A stretch of 64,000 nucleotides of DNA from NCBI GenBank assembly GCA_030374805.1, contig JARGSG010000061.1, positions 1-64,000 on the forward strand. Reading direction: 5' to 3'. A program made the position numbers and the translations under genes. Positions 35,098 through 46,278 of the stretch are shown piece after piece; position 1 is the first letter of the stretch; every line of letters starts with the position of its first letter. Under the pieces are notes generated by a model, which saw only the letters and a list, made by a program, of their open reading frames with translations, did no database searches and was not told the origin of the DNA. Source of the stretch: Gracilaria gracilis. Taxonomy: Eukaryota > Rhodophyta > Florideophyceae > Gracilariales > Gracilariaceae.

Positions 35098-36153
35098 ATG
35101 TCGCAGCTCTCTACGCCTCCATCCAGGTGCTCAGTCTGTCGAAAGCCAGAAACTGTCAGACGGCTATGGATGAACAACTTGTGCCTTGATTGCTCACAGA
35201 AATACGAAAAGAGAGTCCTGCCTGTGTATGAGACAAATGAGAACATTAGAATCAAATCTCTGACTCCTCTTCCTCATTCAACCAAGACGAGAATTACGTC
35301 TTTCCGCAAAGCAAACGGCAAAGATGATTTAACTCGTCCAAATTTGGCACGCTTTATTGACGTAAAGGGTCCAACACCATCTCAGCCAAAATCTCCGGAG
35401 ATTCTCCGAGCTGCAGGTCGTATTAATACATTCAACCAGCAAGATCCACCAGTACTGCCAATGCCACGAGCTAAGTCGTCACCATCTTCTCCGCAACGAG
35501 GAGTAGAGAGCAAGCAGCGGATACTACGAATCAAAACGCCACCTATGCGACTCGAAATCGAGAGTGACGAATATGGCACTGAGAATCAACTTTCTTTAGG
35601 TCCGATAAGCCCAGAAATCAACGGGGCTTCATTATTAAAACCTGCTTAAAGAACGCGAGAAACTATGAGGAACAGCGAGAACTTGGCTGAGAACAATTGG
35701 CAAGTGATCGACGATGTACTACAATACACTAAACGGAAGTATCGACAAATGGAAGCAAGAATAAAATTGCTTAAGAAGGAAAACGCCAGTCTAAAGAAAC
35801 GGTGCAAACGGTTGGATGAGGAGTTAGACATCTGCCATAAGCATGCGTTCGAAATCGTTAAGCGAAGAAAGGTTTCCAGTTGTGATCATGACACAGATGA
35901 TTTGCAAAAGCAAGTTCAGTTGACATCCTCCGCCCCCCATATCGATACGCAAAAAGAGGACCACAACATTGAAACAAATACATGCAGCATCGTGTGCGGT
36001 GCCAAGGAGCGCTGCCTATTCAGAAACAGACCAAGTTCAACATGCGATGCAAACAACAGGATCAGTGGCAAGTGTCGGAAATGCAAATTTCCTTTACATG
36101 ATTTGTGTGGAGGAGGGGAAGACGGTCAGATGCTTTGCCAGGACTGCCTCTGA
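35098..36153 (+). pseudogene. GATA-like and PHD-like zinc-finger protein, one TAA
   Basis: ATG 35098 opens with a GATA-type finger pattern C-x2-C-x17-C-x2-C (CSVCRKPETVRRLWMNNLCL followed by DC), then a basic, Pro/Ser-rich region to about residue 183. TAA at 35647-35649 interrupts. The same frame continues with a second ATG at 35665 into a coiled coil (KRKYRQMEARIKLLKKENAS), an acidic/polar linker and a C-terminal cross-brace motif C-x2-C-x4-H-x2-C-x9-C-x2-C (KCRKCKFPLHDLCGGGEDGQ, then MLCQDC), ending at TGA 36151-36153. It is either one transcription-factor-like gene with a nonsense codon or two adjacent genes 15 bp apart. The shared frame favours one gene. Probable nuclear DNA-binding regulator. 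Confidence 0.55.
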
Positions 36154-36358
36154 AGTTCTGGTTAAACGTTTGAACTTACCGATCAATCCCATGCACCAAG
36201 CCACCCGACATTACAACACCATCAACAGTATCATCGAGAGCATCATAAGAAAAGAATGTTCTAGCTGCAAACTATCGGCAACTTGTGGTCCTCCCTGACT
36301 CACGTATGTCCCATGTGTATCATGAAGGATCCGTATGTGGCGCACGAACGCATAAAAC

Positions 36359-36682
36359 ATGGCGCGTAACGCGCTCACAAGGTCCTCGTTCCACGACGCC
36401 ATCGCCATCCAACCGCACGCTCCGCTTATCAATTACAAAGCCGCTCCCCTCCACAGAAAAGTCCAAAACGGCCTCTCCGCCGCTCGCCAACTCCGCAGCG
36501 GCGTCAAAAGCGCTTACCATCTTGCGTCGTTCCTCAGCAGAGACGGAGGCTGCCGGTCAAAATCAATGCCAGACACGTTTGGAATGTATGAACTTCGGAC
36601 ATCACTGCAGAGCATTCCCAACTCGCCGGCCATGAATGAATACTCAAAGTGGGTCGGCACACTGTGCTCATGCAGTCAGTGA
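36359..36682 (+). other. Hypothetical 107-aa ORF
   Basis: ATG 36359 is followed by a plausible folded-protein sequence (LTRSSFHDAIAIQPHAPLIN, LRSGVKSAYHLASFLSRDGG). No domain was recognised. An antisense ORF overlaps it. Low support. Confidence 0.25.
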
Positions 36683-37082
36683 GCTTGTGTGCGTCTCCCA
36701 CGCGCATGTTCGAGTCCGTGCCCCACGATAGTGAGGTTCGCCACGTGCGTGGAGATGGGCGCTATACAGGCGGTGGTTGCGCTCACGTTGTGAAGAGCGT
36801 CGACTGCGAGGTGGAAAAAGAAAGCCCTCAGGGAGTACACGTTTAGATAAAGATAAAAGAGGGTTTTCTTTCAGCCTCGGTGCCACGTACCATTGGGGCA
36901 TAACATTGGAACGTGGCACGCATCTTGTGTCGCTTTCAGTGCCAAGGGCAATATATATACCAAGGGTATCAGCAGCCGCTGCTGATGATGGCCGGCGATC
37001 GCCATCGCCGTCGCTGCGCCGCAGAACCCGCGTTGTTCTCCTCTCGCGATGCGGGTTTCTGCGGCGTTCTTTATGGATTTCC

Positions 37083-37340
37083 GCACCTCGATCGCGCCAC
37101 CTCCGCCGCCTTTGTCATATTCTCTGCTCCTGATCGCCCACCCCACCACCCTCGTCGCCACTTGCTGCACTCTCTTATTTCGCGATCGTCGGCGATGCAC
37201 TTCTGTCTCCATCAGCGTCGCTACCGCACCTCGAGCGCGCCGCGATAGCTACGGCACCTCGATCGCGCCACCTCTGCCGCCGTTGTCATTTTCTCTGCAT
37301 CTGGTCCCCCACCCCACCACCGCCGTCGCCACTTGCTTGG
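37083..37340. repeat. Imperfect tandem duplication, about 171 bp
   Basis: The block gcacctcgatcgcgccacct..gccgcc.ttgtcat.ttctctgc recurs with a 171-bp offset (37083 and 37254), and the following ccaccccaccac..cgtcgccacttgct is also shared. It is a C-rich, triplet-biased region with no supported gene. Confidence 0.7.
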
Positions 37341-37449
37341 CTCCTGATCGCGCTCCTACTGCCGCCGTACCCATGCATGTTGCATCTAATCTCGGTCTCA
37401 CCGTCGCCGTCGGCATGCCTCCCGCATTCATCGCGCCGGCTTAAACGCC

Positions 37450-39340
37450 GTGGCCACCTACCTTCGTCACCACGATCCTTCAGTCGTTGCCTCCGCAGTT
37501 CTACCGTCGACGCTTTGCTTTCGTCGCTGCACGGCATGGAGAGCCCCTCTGCCCTCTTTCAGCTCTGCCACCGTCGCCGGGCTGCATGGATTAGCACATT
37601 GACACCGTCAGAACGAGGCTTATGCTAGCACCCACCGCAATCCGCGGTTTCACGTCGTCTCAACGTCTAAGTCATCATGACTTCCGCGCACCCGCCGCGT
37701 CCTCATCACGTACCGATACCTCCATGAGAGCAAGCTCGAAATTCATCTTCAGCGAGAGCGTCTTCGTCATCATTGTCTTCCCATCTGCCACAACCACCAC
37801 CTTTACAGAGCCTTCACATACGCCACCGCAGCTCCCGAAACCTCTGCCACCGCATCTCGGCTCTCGTGCCATCACTTTATGACCGGACAAGACCGCGAGG
37901 CACTTTCGGAGTTTACCCGGCGTTGTGGACTTGCCGTGTCGATCAAATAATCTCCGTGATCGCCCGCGGTTCTTCTCGATACACGTCGGGGGAAAGGAAG
38001 ATGGATCAATTTTGTGTTATCGACGCCTTCGATTATGTCGGTGCTGGATGTTTTCACTAGTGCTATGCGCCTCAGGGCCATGGATGTGGGTGGTATGCTT
38101 CACAACTACTTCGCACCGCGTGGCCCTGCCCCTCAATCTGAAAGTGCTCCGGAACCTCGCCATGTTCCCCGCGATCGTGCCCGCGTCCAAGCTATTGGGT
38201 GTATATCGCGGCGTTATGTGAGACCTCACGGAAGTATACCGACCGCCACTGCTGCGTCTGTCGCGCGGGCTGCCTCTGAATCTGTCACGGACGCCACCGC
38301 CGTCCACACCCGCTGATGCGTAGCAACCCCACAGTGGATGTTGCATCTTGGGCGCTTGGCGCAATGGGCGGCACGCAGGGCACCATCGTCAGCATTTCCC
38401 TCTGAGCGCACTTTGATTACTTGTGTCAGGAACCTGCAGCCGCTATCTCGCTCTTCATTATGAAGTCCGTCGCCGTCACAATCTCCGCCTCATGGGCCGC
38501 CGCTGCAGGCCATGGCATAAACTGGCGCACAATCGAGTACTTTGCGGACCTCGCCATGCTGTTCACTCCGATTGGAAGCAGTGACTCGGCGCGTATCAAA
38601 GCTTCGATGTTGCACCGCGCCTTGTCGGCCTTCTCTCTTATGCTGGAGTCGGTCATGCCGTACTGCTACTACTGGCTCACCTCCTTCGTGTCCGTTATCT
38701 TTATACTCTACTACCGATCTAACCGTATACTTTTCACTTCTCCTACCCACTTTTGTTGCGAATATATGCGAAACAGACATCCGTTTGCCTACGATTCAGT
38801 CAATCCATACCTTTTCCTCATGTAGTCGGCTTTTTTTTTGCCTATCAGGTCTTTTGGGCACTACAGAGTTGTAATGGTGGAATGCTATCGTAACCCGCGA
38901 ACGTTTGACCGTTTTCCTGTGGCACAATTTGGCGCACGTTCTTGTTACCCTCCTTACGTGCTGTAGAGCGACACAGCTCCTCTCGGAACTGTGCTTGTGG
39001 GGTGGGAGCAGTGTCGTCCCCATGGGACTCACTGAACGCGTCCGGTTCTGCCGGACGGTGTAGCAGAACCTTATGGGCGAGTGCCTGTTCTGTGTCTCCG
39101 AACTACCCAAACATTAAAGATCTACAAGAGAGCGAAACGGGAGTGATCAATAATGAATGTAGCAGACCTAATTAGGAAATGGCCCGAAAGAGTGTTGGGT
39201 TTTCTAGTGAAAGAGCGTTTCTTTGAACAGAAACGCTCTGCAGTAATTAGGAATTAGACTACTGCGCCCGTATTAGAGAGAGAGAGAGATAACCGAATCA
39301 GTGACCCATTATAGCTCTTCTTCACGTCTCGGAATAAAAT
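37450..39340. other. Unassigned region
   Basis: Short plus-strand ORFs at 38014-38316 and 38421-38825 look partly protein-like (MSVLDVFTSAMRLRAMDVGG, GINWRTIEYFADLAMLFTPI) and may be pieces of one decayed gene, but no family is recognised. The rest shows nothing except the hairpin at 39212. Confidence 0.35.
39212..39239. repeat. Perfect 11-bp-stem hairpin
   Basis: AGAGCGTTTCT (39212-39222) pairs with AGAAACGCTCT (39229-39239) around a 6-nt loop. It is not followed by a T run, so it is not a bacterial-type terminator. Confidence 0.85.
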
Positions 39341-39351
39341 TGTCAACAACT

Positions 39352-40630
39352 CTAAGTAGTTTTCGTACATGACCCCGAAGACCAATCGAAATCAAAAGTA
39401 AGGCCTTGATGTCGCGTTATTGCTTGGATGGAGTTCGCCAGCTCCGTGGCGAACAACTCCATGAATTCAGGTACCATGTTTCGCACTGCATTTGCGGACA
39501 CTCTAACGCGTTCCCGATTTCCAAACTTCTTTCTTCCGTGTTTCCCTCTCGCCAGTTTGGCTCCATTGATAACCGACGTGTGCGCTAACACGACTGACCT
39601 CTCCAAGACCAGGCTCATTGTGTCGTCCTCCAATACCACACACGCCGATCCAAAGTTAGTATCAACGAGTTTGCAAATATTCCCTTCGACGACGGTTACA
39701 ATTCTCGTCCTCAGTGCTTCATAAAAGGCGTCCTCTGCACACTGCTTCCCACTGTGAAGAGTGAGAGTGAGACTTCTCACGATGTATTCTGAAAAAGCAG
39801 TCATATAAAGTGCCAACTGCTGAAGAATAGCGAAGGATTCCGCGTCAAACCAAGACGATCAGGGATGATGGGAAGGAAGGAGGCAGTCAAACAATAGGAA
39901 AACGTTTAACTCTTCGGGCAGAATTGGTTTCATATTCAGGTATCTCTCTTTGTTGCACCCAGGCATGTTCCTCAGTCCTGCGTAAACCAGAATAGATGAT
40001 GGGTATTTTCTCATAACATTAAAAAGGCATGTCGCTCTCATTCCTGCAGGCATTCGGGCTACAAACGAGCAAATCTCCTTCCATTGTGAGATCGGATTCA
40101 TATTGAAGCCATCAAATCGATCGGATGAAGACATGATTCTAATAAGGGTTTCTTCTTTCAACGCTCTGATCGAAGCAGCAACACGACGTCTTTTCTTTCC
40201 ATGAATTTGTAGTCTATGTGCTAGTAAATCATCCATGATTTGTCGAATCCTCTGTAGAGTGTCCGGAATTGTGGCATGAGACAAAATTTACCAGACAACT
40301 CGGAAACTGAAACCGAATCGTGGTTTCCCTCGATGATAAACTTCGCCACTTTGCTGCCGACTCTTGAGATAAAACTTCGTCGACCAAGAAACGTGCTCTG
40401 TTCCAGTCGGGATTGGATAGAAGCGGTTTAGAACCAGAATCCGATTCGTTTGCACGCGCGCTCCCGGAAAGACATGAACGATTTTTTATGCTCCCACTAA
40501 CGACCATGTCCAAGACGTCGTCAATCACTTCGCTTGCAACAGAACTTACGCTTGTTTCCATTTCTTGCTGCACTGCAAAGAATGTTTCACAGGGAAGAAT
40601 CGTGTGGCGATTGTGCTGAGAGGCCAACAC
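39352..40630 (-). pseudogene. Unrecognised gene, three collinear segments
   Basis: Segments at 40630-40229, 40284-39859 and 39858-39352 join into about 410 residues of well-formed protein (EVIDDVLDMVVSGSIKNRSC, TLQRIRQIMDDLLAHRLQIH, MNPISQWKEICSFVARMPAG, VNAVRN-type basic patches, VPEFMELFATELANSIQAIT). A 1-nt shift lies at about 40250. TGA at 39859-39861 is in frame and followed immediately by SSWFDAESFAILQQLALYMT, so the two last segments are one protein with a nonsense codon. No domain was recognised. It is polar and helical without membrane segments. Confidence 0.5.
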
Positions 40631-40980
40631 GCATGAAGAACTGTTTGTGAGCGCGCTTAAGAGAGATGATGTCGAGATATGGGTGAACCGTGCAAATACG
40701 AATACGCAATCGCGAGAGGTGTGCCTGTTGTCCGTGTAGTTGTTGCTTTACTCACATTCTTTGGCACACAGAATGTAGTGCGTCTCCAACGGAGAACGCA
40801 CTCCGCACTGCGACACTGGCGACTTTGTTTGCCTAACGCCCTTAAGGTCAAGGCTGACGAGTGCTCTTTGCGTTCTACCGAAGGCAGATTATAACTTTTG
40901 TCGAATGTCCGACATTCGACGGCGTTGGACGATTTTTGCAAATTTTGCAGCAAGCTGTTTCAAAAAAAAGAGTCTGGATG

Positions 40981-41169
40981 CTTGTCAACTGGTTGCGAGT
41001 GAAACTTGAGGCGAACGGAGGGAAAACTTCGAAGTCTTCCCTCAAAAAGATAGATTTTCAGTTTATTTCTTTGAGGGGTAGTAATTGACCGTGAAGTTCA
41101 CCGTAATGTCACATACGTTTTATTTTATTGAAAGCTGGCCTCGAGTTTCACTCGCAGTTTGTTGACAAG
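40981..41169. repeat. Inverted repeat pair, 32-bp arms (fold-back 1)
   Basis: cttgtcaactggttgcgagt... at 40981-41012 is the inverse of ...ctcgcagtttgttgacaag at 41138-41169, with about four mismatches in 32. The loop is about 125 bp. Confidence 0.85.
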
Positions 41170-41172
41170 CGC

Positions 41173-41296
41173 GTTATCAACTGGCTGCGTGGGAAATACT
41201 GGAGCCCTCGGGATGGTTATTTTCCCTCGGCTTCGCCTTCGGGGAAAATAACTTCTTCCCTCGGGCTCTATATTTCCCTACCAGCCAGTTGATAAC
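41173..41296. mobile_element. Small fold-back/MITE-like element
   Basis: The terminal 15 bp are perfect inverted repeats (gttatcaactggctg at 41173-41187 and its complement at 41282-41296). Imperfect pairing continues inward for about 40 bp per arm. The loop itself holds a second hairpin (gttattttccc with ggggaaaataac). The end sequence resembles the arm of fold-back 1 (tcaactgg.tgcg), so the two are probably related and adjacent or nested. Confidence 0.75.
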
Positions 41297-41299
41297 CCT

Positions 41300-42420
41300 T
41301 ACGAATAACTTGCACAACGTACGCGACTGTCGAGCTGCAGCGGGGGTAGCGAACCCGCTGCAGTTTCGCAAATGACGGGCGAGTCTCTTCATAGACTGTC
41401 CCGTAGCTGCGCAACACGATTGGGCGAAGCATATGCGAAGTGCCGATCTGTCCTTTTCTTGGATTCTTCCAATGCTGAGGGCGCGTGCTGTGCGTCGCAC
41501 TTTGGCTACTGCACGCTCCGGGCGCAGGGCCCACAACACTCAAACGGAAGTGATACACGTTGCTGCGCGCCGCCTCTGTGCGCATGAGGAGGCACTGCAC
41601 TCCGATAACGAGCGAATGAAGGAGATGTTCTGTGCCACCGTTGCACGCAGGACAGATAGTTGATGATGCGCACTACCGTAGTAGTTATGATGAGGTGTCA
41701 TGCGCAGCCCTGTGTCGACATGCAGAAGATTGCAGTGTGAGGCTCACGCACACATGGGTTGCTGTCGCGCCCAGACGCGCGCACAAATAGGAAGATGTTG
41801 TGAGCGTTTGACAACCGTATCGCATCAGGTGGAACGGTTCTAGACGAGCGACATACGATTGCGGTGGTTGATGACGCAACGGCGCCTCCGTCGGTGGGAC
41901 ATTCGCTGCGGGTTTTCGACACTCGCGAGTCCTGTTCGCATTTTCGACGCTAGCGGCATAGTAGTATCGGCTTCCTCCTGCGCCTCAAGATGCCCAGGAG
42001 CACTCCGATCCGGACGAGAAGTCGTCCCAGCTACAAAAAAATCAGCGAGATCCGCAACGCAGTGAGGAAAGCATCCATAGGAGGAACCAGAAATAGCCCA
42101 CTCCGCACACATTGAACACGAGCAGCCTGCAGAGCAAGAAGAAGCGCAAAAAGAAGAAACACCTTTGTCAGACCCATTCCGAGCTTTACGAAGAAGACAT
42201 TCATGATGAGGCGCAGCCGGCGGAGCAAGAGGTTCACCCGACTGGGCGAGACTAAGCAAAAACTAACAGGACTAATTTACTCCAGTAAAGGCCAGACCAT
42301 TGTCAGGTGTCCCTGCCATCCCTCTGTTCCCTGCCTTCCCTGCGTGCCCTGCGTTGTGACCTTTCCCTTCGAATTTGCTCATCGCGATAACGATTATATT
42401 CGCTAGTAAAGACCCCTGCT
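41300..42420. other. Unassigned stretch
   Basis: Short ORFs occur on both strands (41840-42259 minus, 41859-42065 plus) without a recognised domain. A Cys-rich minus segment (FCASSCSAGCSCSMCAEW) is noted but unsupported. About 42307-42358 has a short ccctgc.ttccctg direct repeat. Confidence 0.4.
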
Positions 42421-42486
42421 GTCACACATGACAGAAATCCGGAAACAAATTGCCCAACTTTTCTCCCCCAGGACATCTTGGGGCGG

Positions 42487-42625
42487 TGCGAAGGGTGCGG
42501 GTGGAGAGATCGGGGGCCGCGCGAAGGGTGCGGGTGGAGAGAGCGGGGGCCGCGCGAGCGGTGCGGTCGGGTGCCGGTGCGGGCGGGTGCCGGTGCGGGC
42601 GGGTGCCGGTGCGGGCGGGGGCGGT
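42487..42625. repeat. GC-rich short tandem repeats
   Basis: Two copies of an approximately 36-bp unit (gggtgcgggtggagagatcg...) are followed by three copies of a 16-bp unit (gggtgccggtgcgggc). The ORFs through it on both strands are compositional. Confidence 0.85.
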
Positions 42626-42824
42626 GCGGGTGGTGGGAGCTGTCGGGGAGCGAGAGCTATTTGTGACCTTATATCGGGGTCTCTCCAGATGTTGGACGGT
42701 GTGCCGGAGCGGGAGGGAGGGATTGTTTGGTGATGGGAGATGTTTGTCGGTTGTGATTAATCTATGGGTGCACGTGTGTGATGCGTCGCGCAGAGAAAGC
42801 CCCAATGGTATTATATTGATCATC

Positions 42825-42867
42825 AACGGACATGATGTCCGTTCTGTACCCTTTTCGGAGGGTACAG
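42825..42867. repeat. Two abutting palindromes
   Basis: AACGGACAT-g-ATGTCCGTT spans 42825-42843. CTGTACCCT with AGGGTACAG (6-nt loop) spans 42844-42867. They touch with no spacer. Confidence 0.9.
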
Positions 42868-42989
42868 ATTGAGCGGGGGATGGGATTTTGTTTCATACTA
42901 GGGTTATAAGGTGGGTACAGATTCGCGCTAATGGCCATGTATCTACCCTGGTACTACCCTGCCAAGCGTCCCCGAGCTCTGCAACGCCC

Positions 42990-43440
42990 TGTTCTTCGTG
43001 CACAGGTCGAGGAGCCACGTCGACTTCGCATGCGCCGTGCGCCCACTCCGACCGCGGCACAGTTCCAGCGGCCGCGCGGCAGGGAGCGCAGCGCCGCGCA
43101 CGCCACATGCTCGCCGCGCTCGAAGCTTTCGCACATGAACAGCCGCTCGCCCACGGCGCACATGTAGCACGCGTCGTGGTGCGCCCGGCTCACGTCGGTG
43201 TGCGGCTCGCACAGCGCGGGCCGGAACTGCGCATCGTCCACGCTGGGCGCCTCGTGCATGTGGGGCGCTCAGAACATGTTGTAGCCGTCCTCCACCAGCA
43301 CGCCGCCGTCTAGCACTGCGCACGCGAAGTGGTAGCGTCTGTCGCACGCCACCGAGCCGCACGGCACGCTCGCGTGCGTGCGCCCGCCCGCGTCGCGCGC
43401 ACACTGCGCCTTGCGCGCGTCCCCCAGCGCGCGCGGCGCG
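42990..43440 (-). pseudogene. Extended-PHD/PHD-finger protein fragment
   Basis: Chromatin-type zinc fingers on the minus strand. The second half of an extended PHD reads HASVPCGSVACDRRYHFACA and VLDGGVLVEDGYNMF, then TGA where a zinc-ligand Cys is expected, then APHMHE. A canonical PHD-like motif follows (HHDACYMCAVGERLFMCESF, GEHVACAALRSLPRGRWNCA) in which one expected Cys is Phe. Order and spacing fit PHD proteins of the MLL/PHF type, which read histone H3. Sequence on both sides is unrelated, so only about 130 residues remain. The frame is kept across the stop. Confidence 0.6.
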
Positions 43441-43479
43441 CCGCGTACCGCGTGTGCACGAAACGCTACCTCGACAGTC

Positions 43480-43515
43480 GATATATATATACTTATATAT
43501 ATATGCTTATATACA
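43480..43515. repeat. AT microsatellite
   Basis: A tatatatata run, interrupted as (ta)n-ctta-(ta)n-gctta-tata. Confidence 0.9.
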
Positions 43516-43519
43516 GCTT

Positions 43520-44150
43520 GCCACTAAGAGGTTGTACTCTGAGAAGAGGCACATCTCGCGAGCCATACGTGCCAAACATGCTCGTTGATGCATGCGCCGC
43601 GCATGATGCGCGATCGAAACAAATGATGACCAAGTAGGCAACTCTGTGCAGAGTCTCTTTCAGATGCAGCTCATTCTCCCACAAGTGTGTTGCAGAAGAA
43701 GACCATGGTCACTGCTACTCTGTATTACGATGCTCCACCCGTACGAAACATTGCTGTCGGTGGCACAGTTTGCACAGGGACGTTCTTCGACGATGCCTGG
43801 CGTCCATGCATATCGACCAATGGAGCTTGATGAGGGATTCGATTTGCAGTAATACGTATATATTTAGCCGGGGAAGAGGAACCCGAACGGAAAGTCAACA
43901 ACAAAAGGCAGTGTTCTGCAACAAATGTGGGCACTGAAGGAACAGAACTACGCTCTTAGCTTACAATATCATGCCGTGTTGACAACAGCCAGGAACAAGA
44001 GGGGTTCTGGATCATGCAATACTGTACTTGCATAATGCTGTACGACGCACTGACATTAGACGACACTCGGCACCACGATTAGAGAAGACGCACTGGGGAA
44101 GTGTGTCTGTGTGTTGGGCGTATCGAACGCACATGAACCAGAACGAAAAG
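43520..44150. other. Gap without supported genes
   Basis: Only short ORFs under 70 codons are present. Nothing was recognised. Confidence 0.5.
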
Positions 44151-44153
44151 TTG

Positions 44154-45266
44154 CTAGTTCCATTCCCGCTCTTGGAGCGGCAACGAAGTCCAATCGACTT
44201 CACTGTCCGCTAGGTTTATCACGTGTTGTGTGCTGGAGGTTGGACCGGCGGCAGTTAGTTTCTTATACTCTTCTTGCCATTCTCTTACAACCTCTGGTTC
44301 GTCTACATCTATGGAGGCCTTCACGAACACCATGTCAACGGCTGGCCATACGTTCCTTTTCGCAACGTGCAGCACGATGTATGCCTGTGGGAATTGAGAA
44401 CTTCCATGCATTTGCAAGGCAGCCTTGTTCGTCAGCACGAACCAAACTCTTAGAGAGATTACAACGTTCATTGCGCTCATGTGTTCTTCCAAACTAATAT
44501 ATTCATATGAACCATTAGTAGCCGCAGACTTGATCACATTGATATTCATCTTAGCGTGGCATGACGAACTTCTGTTCTTTTCCTTCTTCGTACAGTGTTC
44601 ATCGACACGTCCAATCCGTATATCATAACTGGATGGCCGAAAACCATCCACCCTTCCCGTGGGCACCTTTAAAGTGTCCTCGTAACCGTCTTTGCTCTCA
44701 GTTTCGAATGCTGCCAAAGATAGAGGTACGTATATGACATACCCCTTTGTCCCGCATTTCATCTTCAAATATCTGGTCTTTGATGCACAGAGTGGGATGA
44801 AAACTAGGTACCGAGAGGTGATACGGTATCCTACAAGGGTCCTTCGGAGTATCCCTTGCAAGGTATCTTCTATTACCTCAGAACATACTTTGTCCAACTC
44901 ACGGAAAATGCCGCCAGACTGCCTCTCTCGGGAAGGTCGACATATAGGAGCTTCAAGAACAGGTGAATTTCGTCCAAAAGCGCATTCCAGAACTGCATGT
45001 GTGGAATCGCAAAGAAGTTGCCAACGTTTTCCATCAATTCGCAAGGCCCCAAAACCATCATTTCGTAGATTCTTATACCATTCCGAATGGGAAGTCGCCT
45101 GAAGAAGTATTTCTTCCGTTTGTTGTTGTTGTTGTTGCATCTTCGAATCAGCTTGCAATGAGAGGAATGGAGACGTTTTCATGGGTGCAAGGCCAGGTTC
45201 CGGTGAAGCGTGGTTTTGTAAGCTGGACACTCGACGGCTGGTGGGAGGGTTGGAGGACAAGAACAA
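44154..45266 (-). CDS. Uncharacterised 370-aa protein
   Basis: Single uninterrupted ORF. The N-terminal 45 residues are Ser/Pro-rich and include a Gln6 tract. The body is globular, with alternating beta/alpha composition (SHSEWYKNLRNDGFGALRID, VIEDTLQGILRRTLVGYRIT, YLKMKCGTKGYVIYVPLSLA, NVVISLRVWFVLTNKAALQM). The C-terminal 45 residues are acidic. No signal peptide, membrane helix or catalytic motif is recognised. There is no neighbour on the same strand to form a unit. The clean frame over 371 codons, amid decayed genes, suggests a functional gene or a recently active element. Unknown family. Confidence 0.65.
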   Translation of the reverse strand: MFLSSNPPTSRRVSSLQNHASPEPGLAPMKTSPFLSLQADSKMQQQQQQTEEILLQATSHSEWYKNLRNDGFGALRIDGKRWQLLCDSTHAVLECAFGRNSPVLEAPICRPSRERQSGGIFRELDKVCSEVIEDTLQGILRRTLVGYRITSRYLVFIPLCASKTRYLKMKCGTKGYVIYVPLSLAAFETESKDGYEDTLKVPTGRVDGFRPSSYDIRIGRVDEHCTKKEKNRSSSCHAKMNINVIKSAATNGSYEYISLEEHMSAMNVVISLRVWFVLTNKAALQMHGSSQFPQAYIVLHVAKRNVWPAVDMVFVKASIDVDEPEVVREWQEEYKKLTAAGPTSSTQHVINLADSEVDWTSLPLQEREWN

Positions 45267-45535
45267 ACGAGATTCTAAGAATCCTGTGGCAAACAGTATC
45301 TATAGCCCAAATCCCTGCGGAAGGTGCCAGGTGCGCCTCAGGAGCATGCCGGAAAAAGCGTACACGTAGCAGGCACAATGTGGTCAATCCCACGTGGCAT
45401 TTCTGTGAAGCACCACCGATTGCTACAGACCCCCAAAACATTCCTTCATAGGTAGACCAATTGCGGAAAACCTATAGTACAACAGCGCTAACAACGTGTC
45501 TTGCCACTCCGCTAATCGAGTCTTGTGTTCAAGTC

Positions 45536-45780
45536 AGTGAGCTCTTCTCCTGACGCCTACACTTACAGCTTAGGCCGATTGTCCTCCGATGCATATCGGG
45601 ATCCGGCACCTCCGCTGGAGCATCCAGCTCCCTTCTAGTACTTAACCGGCGACTAGCACAGCTCCCTAGTAAACAGACCCTAGACATCTTACATACGACA
45701 TACACACGCACGCTCCCACGGCGTGGGACCCACGCACCAGCTGGACTTCTGCAGACAGCCATTCCATTAAGAGACCATCA
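45536..45780. repeat. Dispersed repeat, copy B
   Basis: Diverged copy of the sequence at 3440-3650, aligned over ccgatgcatatcgg, ctggagcatcc, ctagtacttaa, ggcgactagc and gctccc. It contains a 15-bp palindrome (GCGTGGG-a-CCCACGC, 45721-45735) and ends in accatcag, as copy A does. Confidence 0.6.
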
Positions 45781-45807
45781 GTACCGGAGACCATCAGGTA
45801 CTGATGG
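45775..45807. repeat. Hairpin at the end of repeat copy B
   Basis: CCATCAGTACC (45775-45785) pairs with GGTACTGATGG (45797-45807), with an 11-nt loop. Copy A also has a palindrome at its accatcag end. Confidence 0.85.
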
Positions 45808-46278
45808 GGTTAGATACGTGCGTGAGTTCGTTGCACATTTCGACAAAAATTGCATAAATCGTGACGCAGCGTAAATGTAATATGAGTAAATGTGTTTTCA
45901 GGAGAGGCCACTGTCTGTTTGAGAAAGCAAAAACTGTTGTTACAGCGCATCTAAAAGAAACCGCGCCATGATGAGCGGCGCACAACTGGTGAACTAGTTG
46001 TTTAAGAAGCTGAATATCGGCGTAGAATGTTTACCATGACACTTTTTTCGAAAGTGCGTAGTCAGTGGGAGCGTCCTGAAACAACAATACAGATGGTTTC
46101 GAAGCTTCGCTTGTAAACATGTCAAAAACGTGAGAAACAGGTTGTGTCGAAAAGGTAGAAGTGTTCCAGGACGCTCCGAGTCAGTCATAGTCATCAAAAT
46201 AAAAGCGCTAGTACGGGCCTGCATAAAGCTCGCGCGAAACGCGGTAACCTGGTATCGCATTCGATCAGGAATGGCGGG

